Assembly (NCBI GenBank): GCA_964536085.1
Contig: CAZHWR010000006.1
Location: 1-55,860 of the forward strand
Direction: 5' to 3'
DNA from: CAZHWR01 sp964536085
GTDB taxonomy: Bacteria; Bacillota; Clostridia; Oscillospirales; Ruminococcaceae
Length of the DNA stretch: 55,860 nt
The notes under the pieces were generated by a model. That model ran no database searches, had not been told where the DNA came from, and was given only the letters and a program-made list of their open reading frames with translations. A program made the translations under genes and the position numbers. This document shows, piece after piece, positions 1-8,669 of this stretch; position 1 is the first letter of the stretch; each line of letters begins with the position of its first letter.

Positions 1-153
1 TTGCCTGTTCGTCAATGTCGGCAAGATAAGCGTTGAGTCTACCGCTTGTCAGAAGTGTTATGTAGGTCGCTTTTTATGCTCTTTCAGGTAGCGTTTGTGC
101 CGCTGCCCATATCCCGATAGGCTTTTCTTCTTCGGGTGGTAAAACTTTGAATT
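1..153 (-). pseudogene. TnpV-like transposon protein remnant, frameshifted and cut by the window edge
   Basis: Reading the minus strand gives pieces of a TnpV-type transposon accessory protein in three frames. The first piece is LPPEEEKPIGIW, the second QRHKRYLKEHKK and the third LLTSGRLNAYLADIDEQA, which runs off the left edge. Each join needs one missing base (after GIW and after EHKK), so two single-base deletions break the frame. TnpV is a small protein of unknown function carried by transposons of gut Firmicutes; this identification is from memory of the family motif. No transposase is visible in the window, so this is probably the degraded edge of a mobile element lying to the left. Confidence 0.7.
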
Positions 154-185
154 TCCCTACAATTCAATCACACTGGCTGATTACA

Positions 186-243
186 AAGCCGAAGGGAGAA
201 GCTACTTCCTTATGTAGCCTCTCCCTTCGGCTTCGTTTTTTTG
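186..243 (+). terminator. Strong intrinsic terminator hairpin
   Basis: A stem of about 14 bp (AAGCCGAAGGGAGA paired with TCTCCCTTCGGCTT) is followed on the plus strand by a run of T residues. No plus-strand gene precedes it within the window, so it may end a transcript entering from the left or belong to the neighbouring mobile-element remnant. It also insulates the rnj promoter downstream. Confidence 0.75.
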
Positions 244-305
244 TTGCTCCGATTGCATAGGTCGGGGAAAATGGTATCAAAATAATTTTAGTATATTTGT
301 GCATA

Positions 306-334
306 TTGACAGTTTTGCGGTTTAGGTATATTAT
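306..334 (+). promoter_or_regulatory. Sigma-A-type promoter upstream of rnj
   Basis: TTGACA at 306-311 and TATTAT at 329-334 are separated by 17 bp, a near-consensus vegetative promoter. Transcription should begin near 341, giving a leader of about 330 nt before the rnj start at 672. Confidence 0.7.
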
Positions 335-340
335 AAAGAA

Positions 341-671
341 TAAGATTTGTGTTCGTGAAAGTTAAAAGCGCCGCCGAGCGGCTTATTCGGGAGTACGGGA
401 ATTGCCCGATTGGTCAAGGCGGGAAATTTGAACATTTTAAAGCCACAGATTCTAATATATTACATAGGACCGTAATAATTGAAACTCTTGATTTCAATTA
501 TAATGCAGGGTCTGCTGTCGGCGGCAACAAGCAAGAGGAGTTCTGTTTCAAATTATTTTAATCTGTATTTTCTTGCTGCAAAGGGCAGCCCGCGGCAGAA
601 TTGAAAATTAACACAAGGGCGAAGTATACCCTTTTTGCACGGTCTTAAACATCGAAGAAAGAGGTAATTAA
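341..671 (+). promoter_or_regulatory. Long untranslated leader of rnj, possibly with a short ORF
   Basis: About 330 nt lie between the predicted transcription start and rnj. The stretch holds several small stem-loops: GCCGC/GCGGC near 370, AATTGAAA/TTTCAATT around 476-500, and AGGG/CCCT followed by five T near 614-637, which resembles a weak attenuator. A GTG-initiated 70-codon frame spans 349-561, but its start lacks a clear ribosome binding site and the product is not recognised, so it is not called as a gene. RNase genes are often autoregulated through their leaders; regulation here is inference. Confidence 0.4.
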
Positions 672-2720
672 GTGACTAAAGAGACTAACGAAAAACAAAA
701 CCGAATGGATTCGGGAGCAAAAAACGTTTATAAAAAAAGGACGTTTTCAAGCAGTGTGGAAAACGGAGACAATCCGCTGGACAGGTCTTTGCTGCCGTCA
801 AAGCCTCCTGTCGGGGCTGAAACTCAGTCAAAGGGAAACAGGAAAAAAACATCATCGAATAAATCCTCGGCGGGAGATAAAAGCAAAAGTGCCAAAACTT
901 CGGGAGAGAAAAAAAGCACCGCTAAATCATCTGGGCGTTCGGCGCAGAAAAAATCCGCGTCAAAAGCCCCAAAAAAATCAGACGCGAAAACAGTTTCTCA
1001 GGATAAGAAAACCACTTCTAAAAAAAGCGTCGGAGCAAAGCGGCAGAAACCGACCGCGGGTAAGCCGCCGATACGGGTTATTCCGCTTGGCGGGCTCAAC
1101 GAAATCGGCAAAAATATGACCTGCTACGAATGCGGGAACGACATGATAATTATTGATTGCGGGCTTGCGTTTCCTGATTCCGACATGCTCGGGGTCGACA
1201 TTGTCATACCTGATTTCACCTATATTGAAAAAAATATCGACCGTGTGCGCGGCGTGTTTTTGACGCATGGGCACGAGGATCATATAGGCGCGCTGCCGTA
1301 TTTTTTAAAGCGGTTTAACGTTCCGCTTTACGGAACCTCGCTCACACTCGGACTTGTCGAGGGAAAGCTCAAGGAGCACGGGCTTTTGAGCTCGGTTCAA
1401 ATGAACGTTGTGCGCCCGCGGGACAAGGTCAAGGCGGGCTGCATGACGGTGGAATTCATCAGGGTCAACCATTCGATACCCGACGCTGTCGGAATGGCGA
1501 TACACTCCCCCGCCGGGGTCGTTGTACACACGGGCGATTTCAAAATCGACTTTTCGCCTATTGAGGGAGAAATGATAGATCTGCCCCGCTTTGCCGAGCT
1601 CGGAAGCGAGGGAGTTCTCGCGCTGCTGGATGATTCGACAAACGCCGAGCGCCCCGGCTCTACCATGAGCGAGCGCAAGGTCGGGCAGTCGTTTGACACG
1701 CTTTTCCGCTCTGCGGAAAACAAAAGGATAATCGTTGCGACATTTGCCTCCAACATTCACAGAGTCCAGCAGATAGTTAATAACGCCGAGCGGTACGGCA
1801 GAAAGATCGCCGTTTCGGGCAGAAGCATGATAAATGTTGTAACAAAGGCTATCGAGCTTGGGTATCTTCATATCCCGGTAGGCATGCTGATTGATATCGA
1901 CACTATTTCAAGGTATCCCAACGATAAGCTGGTTTTGATAACCACAGGCAGCCAGGGCGAGCCTATGTCAGCTCTTTCGCGCATGGCGGTGGGAGAACAC
2001 CGCAAGGTCAAGGTGACGAGCGAGGATTTTATCATAATTTCCGCAACGCCTATTCCCGGAAATGAAAAACACGTAAACCGCGTCGTCAACGACCTTTTAA
2101 AGCTGGGGGCGGACGTCGTTTACGAAGCGATGTATGAAATTCACGTTTCGGGTCACGCCTGCCAAGACGAGCTTAAAACCATGCTCGCGCTGACAAAGCC
2201 TAAATATTTTTTGCCGGTTCACGGCGAATACAAGCATTTGAACAAGCATGCGGGGATTGCAAAGGCTCTTGGTATTGATTCAAAAAGGATTCATTTGGGA
2301 GAGATAGGCGAAGTTATAGAACTCAGTGAAAACGGTATGAAGGTCATAGGAACAGTTCCCGCGGGCAGAGTATTTGTCGACGGCTACGGCGTCGGCGACG
2401 TTGGCTCGATAGTTCTGCGCGACAGAAAGCATTTGTCGGAGGACGGACTCATCGTCGTTGTCGCGACGATGGATTCGGCGACGGGCGAGGTAGTTGCCGG
2501 ACCTGATATTGTTTCAAGAGGCTTTGTATATGTGAGAGAATCGGAGGAGCTTATGAGCGAGGCGCGCGAGGTAGTTATTTCGGCGCTGGGCGACTGCTCG
2601 GACAATCGCATACGCGAATGGGGTACGATAAAAAACAGGGTAAAGGACGACCTCTCGGGGTATATATACCGCAAAACCAAGCGTTCACCGATGATACTAC
2701 CGATTTTGATGGATATATAA
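672..2720 (+). CDS. rnj: Ribonuclease J with long Lys/Ser/Ala-rich N-terminal extension
   Basis: RNase J is a zinc-dependent beta-CASP metallo-beta-lactamase with 5'-3' exonuclease and endonuclease activity, central to mRNA decay and rRNA maturation in Firmicutes. The metallo-lactamase signature HGHEDH lies at residues 199-204, followed by the HTGDFK motif; beta-CASP and the C-terminal domain follow, including GFVYVRES. The catalytic core begins near residue 133. The first ~130 residues are low-complexity, rich in Lys, Ser and Ala, making the protein 682 aa against about 555 for typical RNase J. The GTG start at 672 follows AGAAAGAGG at good spacing. No second rnj paralogue is seen here. The family call is firm; the role of the extension is unknown, though its positive charge suggests RNA or ribosome contact. 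Confidence 0.95.
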   Translation: MTKETNEKQNRMDSGAKNVYKKRTFSSSVENGDNPLDRSLLPSKPPVGAETQSKGNRKKTSSNKSSAGDKSKSAKTSGEKKSTAKSSGRSAQKKSASKAPKKSDAKTVSQDKKTTSKKSVGAKRQKPTAGKPPIRVIPLGGLNEIGKNMTCYECGNDMIIIDCGLAFPDSDMLGVDIVIPDFTYIEKNIDRVRGVFLTHGHEDHIGALPYFLKRFNVPLYGTSLTLGLVEGKLKEHGLLSSVQMNVVRPRDKVKAGCMTVEFIRVNHSIPDAVGMAIHSPAGVVVHTGDFKIDFSPIEGEMIDLPRFAELGSEGVLALLDDSTNAERPGSTMSERKVGQSFDTLFRSAENKRIIVATFASNIHRVQQIVNNAERYGRKIAVSGRSMINVVTKAIELGYLHIPVGMLIDIDTISRYPNDKLVLITTGSQGEPMSALSRMAVGEHRKVKVTSEDFIIISATPIPGNEKHVNRVVNDLLKLGADVVYEAMYEIHVSGHACQDELKTMLALTKPKYFLPVHGEYKHLNKHAGIAKALGIDSKRIHLGEIGEVIELSENGMKVIGTVPAGRVFVDGYGVGDVGSIVLRDRKHLSEDGLIVVVATMDSATGEVVAGPDIVSRGFVYVRESEELMSEAREVVISALGDCSDNRIREWGTIKNRVKDDLSGYIYRKTKRSPMILPILMDI

Positions 2721-2736
2721 CAATGCAGTTAAGACA

Positions 2737-2764
2737 TTGTTTTTGCCGTTTAGTTGTTTATAAT
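2737..2764 (+). promoter_or_regulatory. Promoter upstream of gdpP
   Basis: TTGTTT at 2737-2742 and TATAAT at 2759-2764 with a 16-bp spacer sit in the 77-bp space between rnj and gdpP. This would start a gdpP-rplI-dnaB-tilS transcript. Confidence 0.55.
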
Positions 2765-2812
2765 CCCATCCCTTTCCTTTGATTATCTTGCTTCTATATG
2801 GAGGAACTCAAA

Positions 2813-4762
2813 TTGAGAAATAAAAACATCCTGTTTTTAATGCCGGTGATTTTGACCATGGAAGCGGCGCTCGCTGTCTGCACCGTAGTATCGGCGTTTT
2901 TTGATTATCGACTGTTTATCGTGCAGCTTGTGATTACGGCGGCGGTCACGGTGTTTGTCGTAAGGTCTTTTTCCAAAAAGGAAAAGCAACTTTACAAATC
3001 GCTTGCGGCGGCGGGAACGCTGCTTTCAGCTTCCGACAGGACTGCGCTTAAAGCGTTTACCATTCCCATAGTTATGACTGCCGACACCGGCGAGATACTT
3101 TGGTATAACGATTTGTTTCGCAGCTCGGTTATCGAAAACGAGGATGAAATAGGCAAAAATATCCGTTCGATAATCGGGCAGGATACGGGTAAATTCTTTT
3201 CGCTTAACAACGAATGGGTCTCTTACCGGCAGAAGGAATACAGGGTGTACGGCGCCGAGGGCGGATATGCGAACAACAAAATATATTATTTTATAGATCT
3301 GACCGAATTGAAGCATGTCGCGGATGAATTTCGTCTGAGCCATCCGTGCGTTATGATAATCGTCATCGATAATTACGAGGAGCTCATACAAAACTCAAAG
3401 GAGAGCGAAAAATCCAATCTGCTCGGCAAATTCGACGGAATACTTGAAGAATATGTCGGCAAGTCGGGCGGCTTTATGCTTAAGCTCAAGTCGGACAGGT
3501 TTATCGCCGTCGTTGAAGACCGCGATTTGGAACAGATGATAGGCGATAAATTTTCCGTATTGGAGCGGGCAAAATCAGTTGTGGCAAACAACGCCGTCCC
3601 GCTTACGATATCTGTAGGTGTGGGACGTTCGGACAACAATCTGTCTGTGAACGAGGAGCTCGCAAGACAAGGACTTGATATGGCGCTCGGACGGGGCGGC
3701 GATCAGGCGGTGGTTAGAACGCCGGACGCATACACGTTTTACGGCGGTTCTTCAAAGGGCTATGAAAGAACGACCAAGGTCAAGTCGCGCATGATAGCGG
3801 CGGCGATAAAGGAGCTTGTCAACGAAAGCGACAATGTTATTGTCATGGGTCACAAATACTCCGACCTGGACGCGGTAGGATCCGCAAGCGCGCTTGCATG
3901 CGCGGTGCGGGAGCTCGGAACAAACGCAGTAGTTGCAATCGACACGGAAAAAACGATGGCTTCTTCGCTCGTCGAGCATATACAAAAGGAAATACCCGGA
4001 CTGTATGTTCACCCGAGCTCTGCGGGGTCGCTTGTAAGCCAGAAAACGCTGCTTATAATCGTAGACACTCATGTTCCCGCTTTGCTTGAATCTGAAGAGA
4101 TATATAAGATGTGCAAAACCGTTGCCGTTATCGACCACCACAGAAAGAATGTCAAATATATAAGCGACGCGGTGATTTTTTATCACGAGCCGTATGCGTC
4201 GAGCGCGTGCGAAATGGTGACGGAGATATTGCAGTATTGGTCGGGGCATCCCGTTATCGGCAAAATTCAGGCGGAGGCTCTGCTCGCGGGAATAATGCTT
4301 GACACCAAAAATTTCATATACAAAACAGGCGTGAGAACGTTCGAGGCGTCGGCGTATCTGCGCAGGCGCGGAGCCGAAACCTCCGATGTAAGAAAGCTGC
4401 TTGCAAGCTCGCTTGATACATATCAGCGTAAAATCAAGCTGGTTTCATCGGCGGCGACCTACGGCGAGTGCGCGATAGCGCAGAGCGATTTTTTCTCGGA
4501 CGACCTGCGCGTTGTCGCGTCTCAGGCAGCGGACGAGCTTTTGAACATCTCGGGTATCAAAGCGTCGTTTGTAATATATGAGCTCGATGGAGTTATAAAC
4601 ATTTCCGCGAGAAGCATGGGGGATATCAACGTTCAAATTATTATGGAAAAGCTCGGCGGCGGGGGTCACCTCACAATGGCGGCGGCACAGCTTGAAAATA
4701 CCGACGTTATAACGGCGAACAACCGTCTGCTCGAAGCGATAGACGAATACAATCAGAAGTAA
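2813..4762 (+). CDS. gdpP: Cyclic-di-AMP phosphodiesterase GdpP (DHH/DHHA1 family)
   Basis: GdpP hydrolyses the second messenger c-di-AMP to pApA and so influences cell-wall and osmotic homeostasis. Two N-terminal membrane helices (about residues 5-50) are followed by a PAS-like region (about 80-165), a degenerate GGDEF-like domain (about 175-305), then the DHH domain with GHKYSDLDAVG near 346-356, VDTHVP near 418 and DHH at 441-443, and DHHA1 with GGGGH close to the C-terminus. An ATG at 2798 is in frame, but it overlaps the GGAGG Shine-Dalgarno (2800-2804). The TTG at 2813, 8 nt further on, is therefore the better start and gives 649 aa. gdpP directly before rplI and dnaB is a conserved Firmicutes order. 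Confidence 0.93.
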   Translation: MRNKNILFLMPVILTMEAALAVCTVVSAFFDYRLFIVQLVITAAVTVFVVRSFSKKEKQLYKSLAAAGTLLSASDRTALKAFTIPIVMTADTGEILWYNDLFRSSVIENEDEIGKNIRSIIGQDTGKFFSLNNEWVSYRQKEYRVYGAEGGYANNKIYYFIDLTELKHVADEFRLSHPCVMIIVIDNYEELIQNSKESEKSNLLGKFDGILEEYVGKSGGFMLKLKSDRFIAVVEDRDLEQMIGDKFSVLERAKSVVANNAVPLTISVGVGRSDNNLSVNEELARQGLDMALGRGGDQAVVRTPDAYTFYGGSSKGYERTTKVKSRMIAAAIKELVNESDNVIVMGHKYSDLDAVGSASALACAVRELGTNAVVAIDTEKTMASSLVEHIQKEIPGLYVHPSSAGSLVSQKTLLIIVDTHVPALLESEEIYKMCKTVAVIDHHRKNVKYISDAVIFYHEPYASSACEMVTEILQYWSGHPVIGKIQAEALLAGIMLDTKNFIYKTGVRTFEASAYLRRRGAETSDVRKLLASSLDTYQRKIKLVSSAATYGECAIAQSDFFSDDLRVVASQAADELLNISGIKASFVIYELDGVINISARSMGDINVQIIMEKLGGGGHLTMAAAQLENTDVITANNRLLEAIDEYNQK

Positions 4763-4797
4763 GCGACCGTAGACTTGACCTTGATAAGGAGAGAACA

Positions 4798-5244
4798 ATG
4801 AAAGTAATACTTAAAGCTGACGTTAAAGGAAGCGGAAAAGCGGGAGACCTCGTAAACGTATCAGACGGATATGCAAAGAACTTTTTGTTCAAAAAAGGGC
4901 TTGCCGCGCCTGCGACCGCGCAGAATCTTTCGGAAAAAAAGGCAAAGGACGAAGCCGCCGAGCACCGGCTGGCGGAGGAGCTTGCGCAGGCTGAGAAGAC
5001 CGCCGAACGTCTTGAAGGAAAAACAATAAATCTCACCGCTAAGGCGGGAAGCGCGGGAAGATTGTTCGGTTCGGTAACCGCCAAGGAAATAGCAAAAGCC
5101 GTTTCACAGGGATTCGGCATTCCGCTCGACAAAAGAAAAATCAGCCTCGAAAGCGACATTAAGGCGTTTGGGGTGTATAATTTTACCGTAAAGCTGCACA
5201 CAAAGGTCAGTGCAAATATGAAGGTTTCGGTCACCGAGGAATAA
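4798..5244 (+). CDS. rplI: 50S ribosomal protein bL9
   Basis: bL9 binds 23S rRNA domain V near the L1 stalk and helps maintain reading frame. The 148-aa product has the usual length. Its N-terminus, MKVILKADVKGSGKAG followed by the YAKNFL segment, is the family signature, followed by the charged connecting helix (about residues 45-75) and the C-terminal globular domain with GRLFGSVT. AAGGAGAG lies just upstream of the ATG. It sits 35 bp after gdpP and 11 bp before dnaB, so the three are probably cotranscribed. Confidence 0.97.
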   Translation: MKVILKADVKGSGKAGDLVNVSDGYAKNFLFKKGLAAPATAQNLSEKKAKDEAAEHRLAEELAQAEKTAERLEGKTINLTAKAGSAGRLFGSVTAKEIAKAVSQGFGIPLDKRKISLESDIKAFGVYNFTVKLHTKVSANMKVSVTEE

Positions 5245-5255
5245 AAGGGGACGTT

Positions 5256-6611
5256 ATGAAGATAAATTACGAGGATGATATCGCTTTTGAAAACCTGCCG
5301 TATAATCTTGAAGCCGAGCAGTCGGTTTTGGGCAGCCTGTTGCTCGAACCGGAAAGCATATCGTCGGTACTGGAATATCTAAAGCCCGAGTGCTTTTACA
5401 AGGAGCAGCACAGGGATATTTTTGCGGCGATTTTGAGAATGTTCACTCAGGGTGGCGCGATCGACTTTGTCACCGTTTTGAACGAAGTCGCTTCGGGCGG
5501 AGTGTTCGACTCGGAGCAGACGGCGAAGCTGTATCTTGCTCAGCTTATGGAGACTGTGCCGACCACGGCAAATCTTATAAACTACTGTAAAATCGTCAGA
5601 GAAAAATACTATATCCGCTCGCTGATTTTGGCATCGCGCGATATTATCAGCGAGGCGTCCGAAGGAGACGGCAATGCAAACGAGCTTTTGGACATGGCGG
5701 AGCAGAGGATATACGAGATACGCCGCGGCAAAGACGTTACGGGGCTTGTGCCGATAAACGAGGTAATAATCGAGACATATGACCGGCTTCAGAAGATAAG
5801 CGGAGAGGACAAGGAGAAGTACGTCGGGCTTTCTACGGGCTTTTCGCTTTTGGATACAGTCATAACAGGGCTGAATAAATCCGACCTTATACTGCTCGCG
5901 GCGCGCCCCGGTATGGGTAAAACGTCGTTTGCGCTGAATATAGCCACCAATGTGGCAAAAAAATACACGGATAAGCAGGTCGCGGTTTTTTCTCTTGAAA
6001 TGTCGAACGAACAGCTTGCCGCGAGAGTTCTTTCCGCTGAAGCGCTTATCGACAGTCACCTTCTTCGCACGGGCGAGCTTTCGGGCGACGACTGGATAAA
6101 ATTGGCGGTCAGCGCGGATTCTCTTTGCAAAACCAACCTGTTTTTGGACGATACTCCCGCGATAACCGTGGCTCAGATGAAAGCAAAGCTAAGACGAATG
6201 AAAAATCTGGGGCTCGTCATTATCGACTATCTGCAGCTTATGTCGACCGGTCGCCGCGACGGCAACCGTGTTTTGGAGATTTCGGAGCTTACAAGAAACC
6301 TTAAGATAATGGCAAAAGAGCTGGATGTTCCCGTTATCGTGCTTTCACAGCTTTCGCGCGGACCCGAAGCGAGACAGGATCACCGTCCTATGCTTTCCGA
6401 TCTGCGTGAATCGGGCTCGATTGAGCAGGACGCGGACATAGTTATGTTTTTATACAGTGAGGGCTATTATGACAAAGAATCCGAGGACAGGAACATCACC
6501 GAGTGTATCGTCGCAAAAAACAGGCACGGCGAGACCTCAACCGTCAAGCTCGGCTGGAACGGACAGTACACGCTGTTCACGAATCTTGAACGGTTCAGAA
6601 ATGAAGAATAA
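5256..6611 (+). CDS. dnaB: Replicative DNA helicase DnaB (DnaC in Bacillus naming)
   Basis: This is the hexameric 5'-3' helicase that unwinds DNA at the replication fork. At 451 aa it is full length. The N-terminal primase-interacting domain includes NLEAEQSVLGSLL (residues 17-29). The RecA-like ATPase domain carries Walker A ARPGMGKTS with Lys222, the VIIDYLQLM Walker B segment, and the SDLRESGSIEQDAD motif characteristic of DnaB. The ATG follows AAAAGGGGA. Its last 11 bp overlap the start of tilS in another frame, indicating translational coupling. Confidence 0.97.
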   Translation: MKINYEDDIAFENLPYNLEAEQSVLGSLLLEPESISSVLEYLKPECFYKEQHRDIFAAILRMFTQGGAIDFVTVLNEVASGGVFDSEQTAKLYLAQLMETVPTTANLINYCKIVREKYYIRSLILASRDIISEASEGDGNANELLDMAEQRIYEIRRGKDVTGLVPINEVIIETYDRLQKISGEDKEKYVGLSTGFSLLDTVITGLNKSDLILLAARPGMGKTSFALNIATNVAKKYTDKQVAVFSLEMSNEQLAARVLSAEALIDSHLLRTGELSGDDWIKLAVSADSLCKTNLFLDDTPAITVAQMKAKLRRMKNLGLVIIDYLQLMSTGRRDGNRVLEISELTRNLKIMAKELDVPVIVLSQLSRGPEARQDHRPMLSDLRESGSIEQDADIVMFLYSEGYYDKESEDRNITECIVAKNRHGETSTVKLGWNGQYTLFTNLERFRNEE

Positions 6612-8010
6612 AGCTTATGCGGCGATAGAAAAGTACGGAATGTTAAAGCAAAACGACACTGTCGCCGTTGGAGTTTCGGGGGGCGCCGATTCAATGGCGC
6701 TTCTTCATTTTTTGCGCTTTGAATCAAATCTTAAGCTTAAAATAACCGTCTGCCATGTCAACCATCTTTTGCGCGGAGAGGAATCCGATTCGGACGAACG
6801 CTTTGTGAAAAATATCTGTAAAAAATGGGGAGTCGGGTTTAAATGCCTGCGGTGCGACATCGTCGCCCAAAGCCGCGCGGCGGGGCAGTCGGTCGAGGAA
6901 TACGCACGGCGCGTCCGGTATGATTTTTTTGCTGAGTGTGCGCTTGGCGGGAAAATCGCCACGGCTCACACGCTGTCCGACGCAGCTGAAACGCTTTTGT
7001 TCAACATAGCGCGCGGAAGCTCGGTTTCGGGGCTTTGCTCGATACCGCCGGTAAGGGATAATATCGTGCGTCCGCTGATTTTTGCCACAAGGGATACGGT
7101 CGAGACATACTGCGCCGAAAACGGCATAGAATTTGTTACCGACAGCACTAATCTGACCGATGATTATTCGAGAAATAAAATACGGCACAATGTCGTTCCT
7201 GTTTTAAAACAGATAAATCCTGAATTTGAAGCCGCGGCGGGCAGGCTTATCGGATCGGCAATGCGCGACGAAGCGTTTTTGTCGACAGAGGCGCAAAAAG
7301 CGCTCGAATCGGCGGTCGTACCGCGAAAAAGCAGCTTGGGGATATCGCAAAGCCTCTTCGCAGTTAAAGCAGAAGGACTTGCGCGGCTGGACGAAGCGGT
7401 TTTGTACCGCTGTGCGCGGGAAATTTTAAACCGCGCGCATGTTAGTGCCGACAGCCGAAAAATAAACGCGGTAAAAGAGCTTATAGTCAAAAAAAGCGGC
7501 AGGATATGCCTTTCGGGGGATGCTTTTGCCGAAGTCCGCGGCGGGATTTTGTATTTGGAAACCGGGCGGGCGCAGGAATATTTTGAATATACGTTGTGTT
7601 TATCTGAAAACGGTGTTATAATAACCGATTGTGAAGGCGTAAAGCTAAGTGTGAAGGACGGTGCAGTGATAGGCGCAAAACGTCTTACGGCGCGCGTTTT
7701 GCAGCCGGGCGCAGATGAATTGTCAAATAATATTCATAAAAAAGCCTTATTTTTACAGCTTGACTGTGATAAAATAATTGGTAACCTTATTATCCGTCAA
7801 AAGCGTGACGGCGACAGCATAAGGCTTCGTTCGATGACGCGCGCTGTCAAAAAAATGTTCAATGAAAAAAAACTGTCTGCGTATGAAAAATCCGTATGCC
7901 CCGTTGCCGCGGACGACGGCGGTGTGCTGGGAGTGTTCGGATTCGGAGCGGGTGACAGAGCGGCGGTCACAAAATCCACCGAAAGGGTTTTGCTTTTGAC
8001 GCTGGGATAA
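6601..8010 (+). CDS. tilS: tRNA(Ile)-lysidine synthase
   Basis: TilS attaches lysine to C34 of tRNA-Ile(CAU), changing its decoding from AUG to AUA. The PP-loop ATP-binding motif SGGADS lies at residues 26-31, followed by CHVNHLLRGEESDSDE and the AHTLSDAAET segment of the N-type ATP pyrophosphatase domain; substrate-binding and C-terminal domains complete 469 aa. The frame is open further upstream, but the ATG at 6601 begins right at the PP-loop domain with normal family spacing and overlaps dnaB by 11 bp. Earlier starts would lie inside dnaB. The tilS-hpt-ftsH order is widely conserved in Firmicutes. Confidence 0.95.
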   Translation: MKNKAYAAIEKYGMLKQNDTVAVGVSGGADSMALLHFLRFESNLKLKITVCHVNHLLRGEESDSDERFVKNICKKWGVGFKCLRCDIVAQSRAAGQSVEEYARRVRYDFFAECALGGKIATAHTLSDAAETLLFNIARGSSVSGLCSIPPVRDNIVRPLIFATRDTVETYCAENGIEFVTDSTNLTDDYSRNKIRHNVVPVLKQINPEFEAAAGRLIGSAMRDEAFLSTEAQKALESAVVPRKSSLGISQSLFAVKAEGLARLDEAVLYRCAREILNRAHVSADSRKINAVKELIVKKSGRICLSGDAFAEVRGGILYLETGRAQEYFEYTLCLSENGVIITDCEGVKLSVKDGAVIGAKRLTARVLQPGADELSNNIHKKALFLQLDCDKIIGNLIIRQKRDGDSIRLRSMTRAVKKMFNEKKLSAYEKSVCPVAADDGGVLGVFGFGAGDRAAVTKSTERVLLLTLG

Positions 8011-8085
8011 CCGCAAGAGGTATTTGGCGGGAGTAAGCTGTCGGCGGCAGGTTTTGAAAATTCCAAAAAAGGAACGGTTATAAAA

Positions 8086-8622
8086 ATGGAAAATGATATT
8101 TTGAAGGTATTGATTACTGAGCAGCAGCTCGCCGAAAAGGTCAAGTCTCTCGGCAGGCAGATAAGCGATGATTATAAAGACAAGAACCTGACGTTAGTCA
8201 GCATTTTAAAAGGCTCGGTTGTTTTTATGGCGGATCTTATGCGCGCGATAACAATTCCGTGTTTTGTTGATTTTATGTCAGTTTCCAGCTATGGAAGCGG
8301 TATAAAAACTAGCGGAGCGGTAAAAATTATCAAAGACCTTGATATAGATCTTTCAAACAGAGATCTTTTGATTGTTGAGGATATTCTCGACAGCGGTATG
8401 ACGCTTAATTATATCACGAAAATCCTGCGCCAGAGGGGAACAAAATCCATAAAGATATGTACGCTGCTTGACAAACCTGCCAGAAGAGCCGTCGATCTGA
8501 AAGCAGACTATTCGGGATTTTGCGTTCCTGACGAATTTGTGGTCGGATATGGGCTTGACTATGATGAAGAATACAGAAATCTTCCCTACGTCGGTGTTTT
8601 AAAGCCGCACGTTTATCAGTAG
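8086..8622 (+). CDS. hpt: Hypoxanthine phosphoribosyltransferase
   Basis: The enzyme converts hypoxanthine or guanine plus PRPP to IMP or GMP in cytoplasmic purine salvage. The PRPP-binding loop VEDILDSGMT lies at residues 97-106 within a 178-aa type I phosphoribosyltransferase fold; LKGSVVFMADL and the C-terminal FVVGYGLDY are also typical of bacterial HPRT. A GGAAC Shine-Dalgarno precedes the ATG. It lies between tilS and ftsH, where the HPRT gene is normally found in Firmicutes and where it has been linked to ftsH expression in Bacillus. Confidence 0.95.
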   Translation: MENDILKVLITEQQLAEKVKSLGRQISDDYKDKNLTLVSILKGSVVFMADLMRAITIPCFVDFMSVSSYGSGIKTSGAVKIIKDLDIDLSNRDLLIVEDILDSGMTLNYITKILRQRGTKSIKICTLLDKPARRAVDLKADYSGFCVPDEFVVGYGLDYDEEYRNLPYVGVLKPHVYQ

Positions 8623-8669
8623 AGGATAGCAAAAGCAGACTTTAAAATATAAAGACAGGAGATGATTTT

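Noticed and set aside
349..561. 70-codon GTG-initiated ORF in the rnj leader
   Set aside because: No ribosome binding site, no recognisable domain, and it lies entirely in a structured leader.
2798..2812. ATG 2798 as the gdpP start
   Set aside because: It overlaps the Shine-Dalgarno GGAGG; TTG 2813 is 8 nt after that site.
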